Source: Luscinia megarhynchos | Lineage: Eukaryota > Chordata > Aves > Passeriformes > Turdidae | Assembly (NCBI GenBank): GCA_034336665.1 | Contig: JAPFBE010000003.1 | Coordinates: 66,321,352 to 66,385,351, forward strand | DNA length: 64,000 bases | Direction of reading: 5' to 3' | In this document: piece by piece, positions 59,031 through 64,000 of the stretch | How positions within the stretch are numbered: position 1 is the stretch's first letter | Layout: each line of letters starts with the position of its first letter | Made by a program: the position numbers and the translations under genes | The notes under the pieces: model-generated | Told to the model about the DNA's origin: nothing | Databases searched by the model: none | The model's input: the letters and a program-made list of their open reading frames with translations, nothing else

Positions 59031-62000
59031 CAGTTTCAGTCAAAGATTTCAGAGACCTGACATCAGCAACTTCAAGATTCCATGAACTTAGACTTCCACA
59101 TTTGACAGGTAGTTCTATGCTTTACCTTACACTGATCTCCTTCTCAAAGCCTATATTTTTATCCATCCCCTTTTGTGAAGTCTTCTGGAGTCCTTTACAC
59201 CAGCACAGCATCTTTGAAAGTACCTGAAAGAGTTTAACATCGTGCAAGTATCATTCTGTGAGAGATTTGCTGACTTTTCTCCACCCAAGAAAGTAACCAA
59301 AAGTACTTTCTGCTTCCATCCTTCAACCATATTTCCAACTCAGCATAAGGGATTTACTTCAATTCCATGACAATTTTGTTTGACAGCTTTTAGTAAGAAA
59401 GCTGCACAAATGCTCTTTGAAAATACAAGTATGTTCCCTGGTTTGTCCTTGTCCATGCACTTCCTGACTCACAAACCTGCTGGACATCCATGATTGTGTC
59501 ACTGTCTCCCTTCACAGAAACTACACTAGCCTTTTCCAACACAGTCTTTATCCATTGGCCCTGTGATAATACTCTTTTATGGCATTGGCCTCTCAGTGTA
59601 AGTAGGAGCAACTGTCAAGGTAATATCAGGTTTATGAAAATGGCACTTTTGTTCCTAGCATAGAAAAAACACTTCCATTTGTTTCTTTCTTAATTGAGAC
59701 TCTAAAACAATTACATCAAAAGTATTTTACTAGCAAAATGATTCAGGTTAAATACACGTAATTTATGTACTGAGCCCTTCACACTGGAAGAGGCTTTTGA
59801 TATGTAAGAGGGAGAGTTTCTGTGTAGTGATTTGTCTCAGAGAAAGAAAAATTTGTTCATTTATTGGTGTTCCTCTTCAACTAAATAGCTGATACCATTA
59901 TGAACGTGAGTTAGCTTTGCAACTAATTTTAGTATCTCATATGTTTCTTAAGTAATTTGCAAGGAAGCCACATGGAAACAGTGACTTTAGATGACTGGAA
60001 TTTTTAGACTCTTACTATCTGTGTGTGTGCTGTTTCCAACACTGTCTCCTTGTAAACAAACCTCTAACAGCTGAATAAGACAGAGATGATCAGAATCTAC
60101 TGGCTTCAATACATGTGCAATATAAATTCTGAAGTTTAAAAGTACCACTTCCATCTTCATGCTAACCAGTCTGATTTCACCAGAAATACCTATCTGTGCC
60201 TCTCTTGTGGATGTTTTCTAATAGGAAGACAAGAGTCATTAAGTACTGCATGGTATTTCACAGAAACAAGCAAACCAAACCAAATAAAAACAAACAAGAA
60301 CAAAACTAGAGAGGATAGGAGGATGTGATGTTATTCTTCAGGGCGAGGACTGCAGAAAGCCTTTCACTCCACCTACTCATCTGCTTTCTTTATTAAATAG
60401 TTAATAGCTACACTGGGACACCATTAAGATTAAATGACCTACTAAAGTAAGTCAGTCTATTAAAGCAAGAAGCATTACCCCCTCACAAAACATGTCCTCA
60501 GGAGTCAGCTGTAGACTTACCTTTATCTCTGACTTCTTCCTAAAGAGGTATTGCCTATTTGGAGACAGGCATGGGAAGAGAACAATAAAATGCTTAATGT
60601 TACAGTAATCACAGAAGCAAAAACATAATTTAGATTTTTCATGTCCTAAAACAGAATCTGTCTCTTCACTGCAGTCAGGAAGTGATGGTGCATATTTTGT
60701 GATCAACCGGAGCATCCTTTATGCTTTAACCCAACAAATCAAACCATCTTGCCATCTGATAGGAATAGGTTAGAGAGCATTAATACACAAACCTTACATC
60801 TTCAAAAACAATTTTGTTGCTGGGTTTTTTTAACAGCCTTTTTAAAATTCCAGTATGACTTAACAGCTGCTTTGTTGCTAAATGTCACGGAATCTTTTTG
60901 CTGACCATATTTGCATAATGTATTCCTACAATTTAGCACTAATATAACCTATGGAAGCCACCATCTAAAAAATCACAGTAGTAAGGGGAAAATTTTATGC
61001 AGATAGGTAGGACAGTAGTGAATACAGTAGTGAATTAGTATTTTGGGAGCCTGTACCAGCAGTCTTTCTTTCCCTGGTGATTAGCTCAGTTAGTCAGTGA
61101 ATTAAATTAGTTTCTCCTCTGAGTTACCTATAATTGATTTAAGCACTCTCCATCCTTAATTGAGACGTAGGTATAGGAGGTGGAAGAGGATAGTACACAA
61201 CTTGAATATTCTTAGACAATGCCATTAGCATAACAAAATGAGAAAAAAATAAAAAACTTTCTACTGTAATTTGTATCCATAAAGTGAGTATCTCAGTTGT
61301 TCAGCTTCAAGAAATCAAATAGAAGTAATTTAAGGTAAAAGCTGAGTGGCTAAAATGAACAAGTATTTGACCAAACAGAGGGGATGTCAATATGGGCATA
61401 ACTAAGCATGTTGCACTAAACTTTTGTAGTACTTGATCAACTTCTTTCCTCTTGCTTAAACATTAGTATATTAAGCATTAAATACTTGAACATATTTTGC
61501 TCTATAAAATACTGGGTATTTTTTAGTTACTCTATCTGGTGCTTTCTTTCTTCTACTCACACTTTTTTGTTTTTTCCATTCCACTGTCTGCCCTCTGTTT
61601 AAAGCTACTTACTTTAATGTCCCATTGAATTTCAGTCTACTGAAGGCATTACACTCAGCCTCCTTCATTTTTATGTAAATGGGAGATGCTATTTAGAGAG
61701 TCCTGCAGGCTAAGCAGTGACTGGACCTTCACCTTGAGTGTCAGCTTCCTAGAAACTCCCCATGCTCTACTTTGAAAGACATGAATTGTTCAGAATCCTG
61801 TTTCCTTGGCTGGCTTTCACAACCCAAAAGCTCAGCTTTGTTGTGGGCCAGCAGTTGTTATATTGTCTAGAGTCTTAAAAGTTAAATCTCACCATTCTTT
61901 TAGTTCTGTTTTGCTGTAGCACTTGAGATTTAAATCACAGAACAGATGCCTTACTGTCAAGAAAAATATCTATGTATCCTGCAGATTTCAAATAAAAAAC

Positions 62001-64000
62001 CATTAAATGAAAGATTTCAAGGACCTCCAAAATAAACTAACTAGGTGTTACTTTTCTTTTTGCCCCACTATTTTTATCTCTGAAGGTATTCATCCAGTAC
62101 CAGAAGGGAATCAAATAACGATATTTAAATTACAAACCAGTTTATATCATAGTCAAAAAAATACTAACCTAGCCATGGCTTAAACATCATTTCCTAAAAT
62201 CTGTTGAATATATAAACTAACACTCCTATCTCACATAATCAGCAGACTACCTGGATTTTTTTTTAATTTGCAAAAATATATAACTTTATAAAAACTCTAA
62301 TACTTAAGTTAATTTTCAAGTTGAAGTTTGAAAAGAAAAGCCTCCATATTATCTGTGGAAACTAATAAGTAAAATGTTCTCACTGTATTTTTACCACTGA
62401 AACTGATGTTACATTTACATATCAGAATTCCTCTTTGCCATATAAAAGCTCCAGAAAAACAATTTGGCAAGCAACATTCCTGGTTTGTTGAGTAAATCAG
62501 TTCTCTTAAAGTTCACCAGAATTTCTTCCTAAAGATAGTTTGATTTAAAGTCAAAGAATTATGCAACAGTATTTCTTAAATTATCTTGAAACCTCACATT
62601 TTCAAGAGAAACTATGACCCAAGGCCCTTTAGAAAGAGGTATGATTAAATCTAAGTCTGTAACTAGTCCTCTTGAACTCAAATAGATGCTATATTTAAGT
62701 GTTATTAGAACAGTGTTATAAGAAAAAAGAGCACTCTGCTATGTCATCTGATAATGAGACTGCAAGATCTAAATGATTGAGCTATCATTCCATATCAACC
62801 CTTAAACATAAAAGCCAATCTCAACTAGTGTCCATTGGATAATTTTTTTTTCCCATTTAATAATAGATGGAGTCTCATCATTCTGTCTACCTTAAATTTG
62901 CCTGATCTGTTAAAAGGTATAACACAGGCATTTATTGTTTCACTAACAAATATTTAATTTTCTGAGTTAATACTTTCATGTCAGCTACCTTCTTTATGCT
63001 GAGTTATTTTGGAAAGTTTTAACTAAAATATTTCTGAAAGCAAATTTAATGTAAACCTTTCCATACACAAAAGAACAGAATGATGTTTTTATTAAAAATA
63101 CCTAGTTCTCAAACAAGAACAAAAGCCACCAGTTTAGAGGAGGCAGGACAGCAATTAGGCAATACCATGGGTGGGAAAGAGTAGTAGAAGCACTTTCTCT
63201 GCCAGTAGTTTCATTTTAGTGTTGTTTACCTATAATTTGAAATTGCACCTTAAAGCTTTTTTTTCCTACAGAACCTGAAATTGGGCCCATGCAGAAGAAA
63301 GCAGTGCAATGACTTTGTTTGGTACAAATATCAGAGATCTCTGCATTGCATTTAAAGCATCAACTATACCAGTGAACCATAAAGGAATCAGTATGATCCC
63401 CCAAAGTGGTCAGTTGCCATCTCCCCTTTGTAAAGTAGGATTTGATTTCCTAATCAAATGCAAAAACTACTCTGAGAAAATGCTCCATTTGCAAGTTCAA
63501 ACACTCAAGTTACCTAACATTAAAACTTTTTTTTAAAATAACATTACTCACTTCCCACATACATATAAATTGATGTGATCTGTAAGGTTCAAATCAACTT
63601 ATTTGGAAAACAGAATCAAAATCTGATTACATAAGGTGCAAAATTTTCCTTTCACTCTTCTCTTAGATCAGTTAAAGTCTACAATTCATCAACTAATATG
63701 AAAGTGATGTAATAAATGTCTAGGAACACAGGAATAGATATTTTTTCATAACTTGTTATCTATAACACTACCTCACTCTTAGATTTTTACTTCTGTGAGA
63801 CACTTCCACCCTAATCATAGATGTATGTTAGAGGAAACGTGGTTTGGGTGACCCATAGTAGTGCTACATGGTAGCATTCTGAGTAACTTTATAAACATAC
63901 ATAAAAATGAAATTATAAAATTCAAACTCCTCTGAAAGCAAAGAAAAAATGTCATCTCTTAATGCTTCTTTGTAAATATTTTCACTATTACAGTGTTCAA

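Larger units (their letters stand above)
56301..64000. other. Intergenic region upstream of PDS5B
   Basis: No supported protein-coding gene. It contains two reverse CR1 fragments, a second CpG-rich island, an A run and a T/G-rich tract. In mammals the gene divergent to PDS5B is N4BP2L2, tens of kb away; nothing here resembles it. 59.1-64.0 kb is plain AT-rich sequence in which I recognise nothing. Confidence 0.75.

Noticed and set aside
58822..59227. Phe/Cys/Val-rich and Lys/Gln-rich frames
   Set aside because: They translate the T/G-rich low-complexity tract on either strand.
61079..61100. tRNA A-box-like TTAGCTCAGTTAGTCAG
   Set aside because: No B box at the expected distance and no tRNA fold or CR1 tail, so neither a tRNA gene nor a SINE.
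56301..64000. Expected divergent neighbour N4BP2L2
   Set aside because: Known synteny in mammals suggests it upstream of PDS5B, but no exon resembling it is visible, so it is not annotated.

Overview
This is vertebrate, almost certainly avian, nuclear DNA. It has long AT-rich introns, one CpG-island promoter, and many fragments of CR1, the dominant bird LINE, recognised by tails carrying ATTCTRTG-type repeats. One short element joins a tRNA-Ile-like head to a CR1-type tail. That layout matches the passerine SINE I know as TguSINE1, so a songbird or other passerine is the best guess. No bacterial, phage, plasmid or CRISPR feature is visible.

The only protein-coding gene I can support is the 5' part of PDS5B (cohesin-associated HEAT-repeat protein, also called APRIN/AS3), on the minus strand. 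Its CpG-island promoter lies at about 55.2-56.3 kb and a non-coding first exon probably ends at 55944. The start codon is at 35904 in exon 2. Twelve further coding exons follow at 32343-32546, 27959-28045, 27762-27859, 26538-26664, 19847-19927, 17919-18059, 10675-10790, 8903-8998, 6480-6625, 5424-5575, 3665-3778 and 2098-2179. Together they encode about residues 1-517. The rest of the gene continues past the left edge. All junctions are GT-AG and join in phase, except that exon 10 carries one extra base that breaks the frame.

Introns fill most of 1-55943. Intron 1 (20 kb) holds six CR1 fragments, intron 8 holds three, intron 5 holds one, and intron 10 holds the SINE. Right of the promoter (56.3-64 kb) the DNA is intergenic: two reverse CR1 fragments, a second CpG-rich island at about 57.37-57.85 kb, a T/G-rich low-complexity tract, and then about 5 kb with nothing recognisable.

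The observations most worth checking are the one-base frameshift in PDS5B exon 10 (probably an assembly error), a 66-nt exon-like segment in intron 6 that keeps the frame and would add 22 residues, a 50-nt exon-like segment in intron 3 that would introduce a stop, and the second upstream CpG island. I found no multi-gene system of an undescribed kind.
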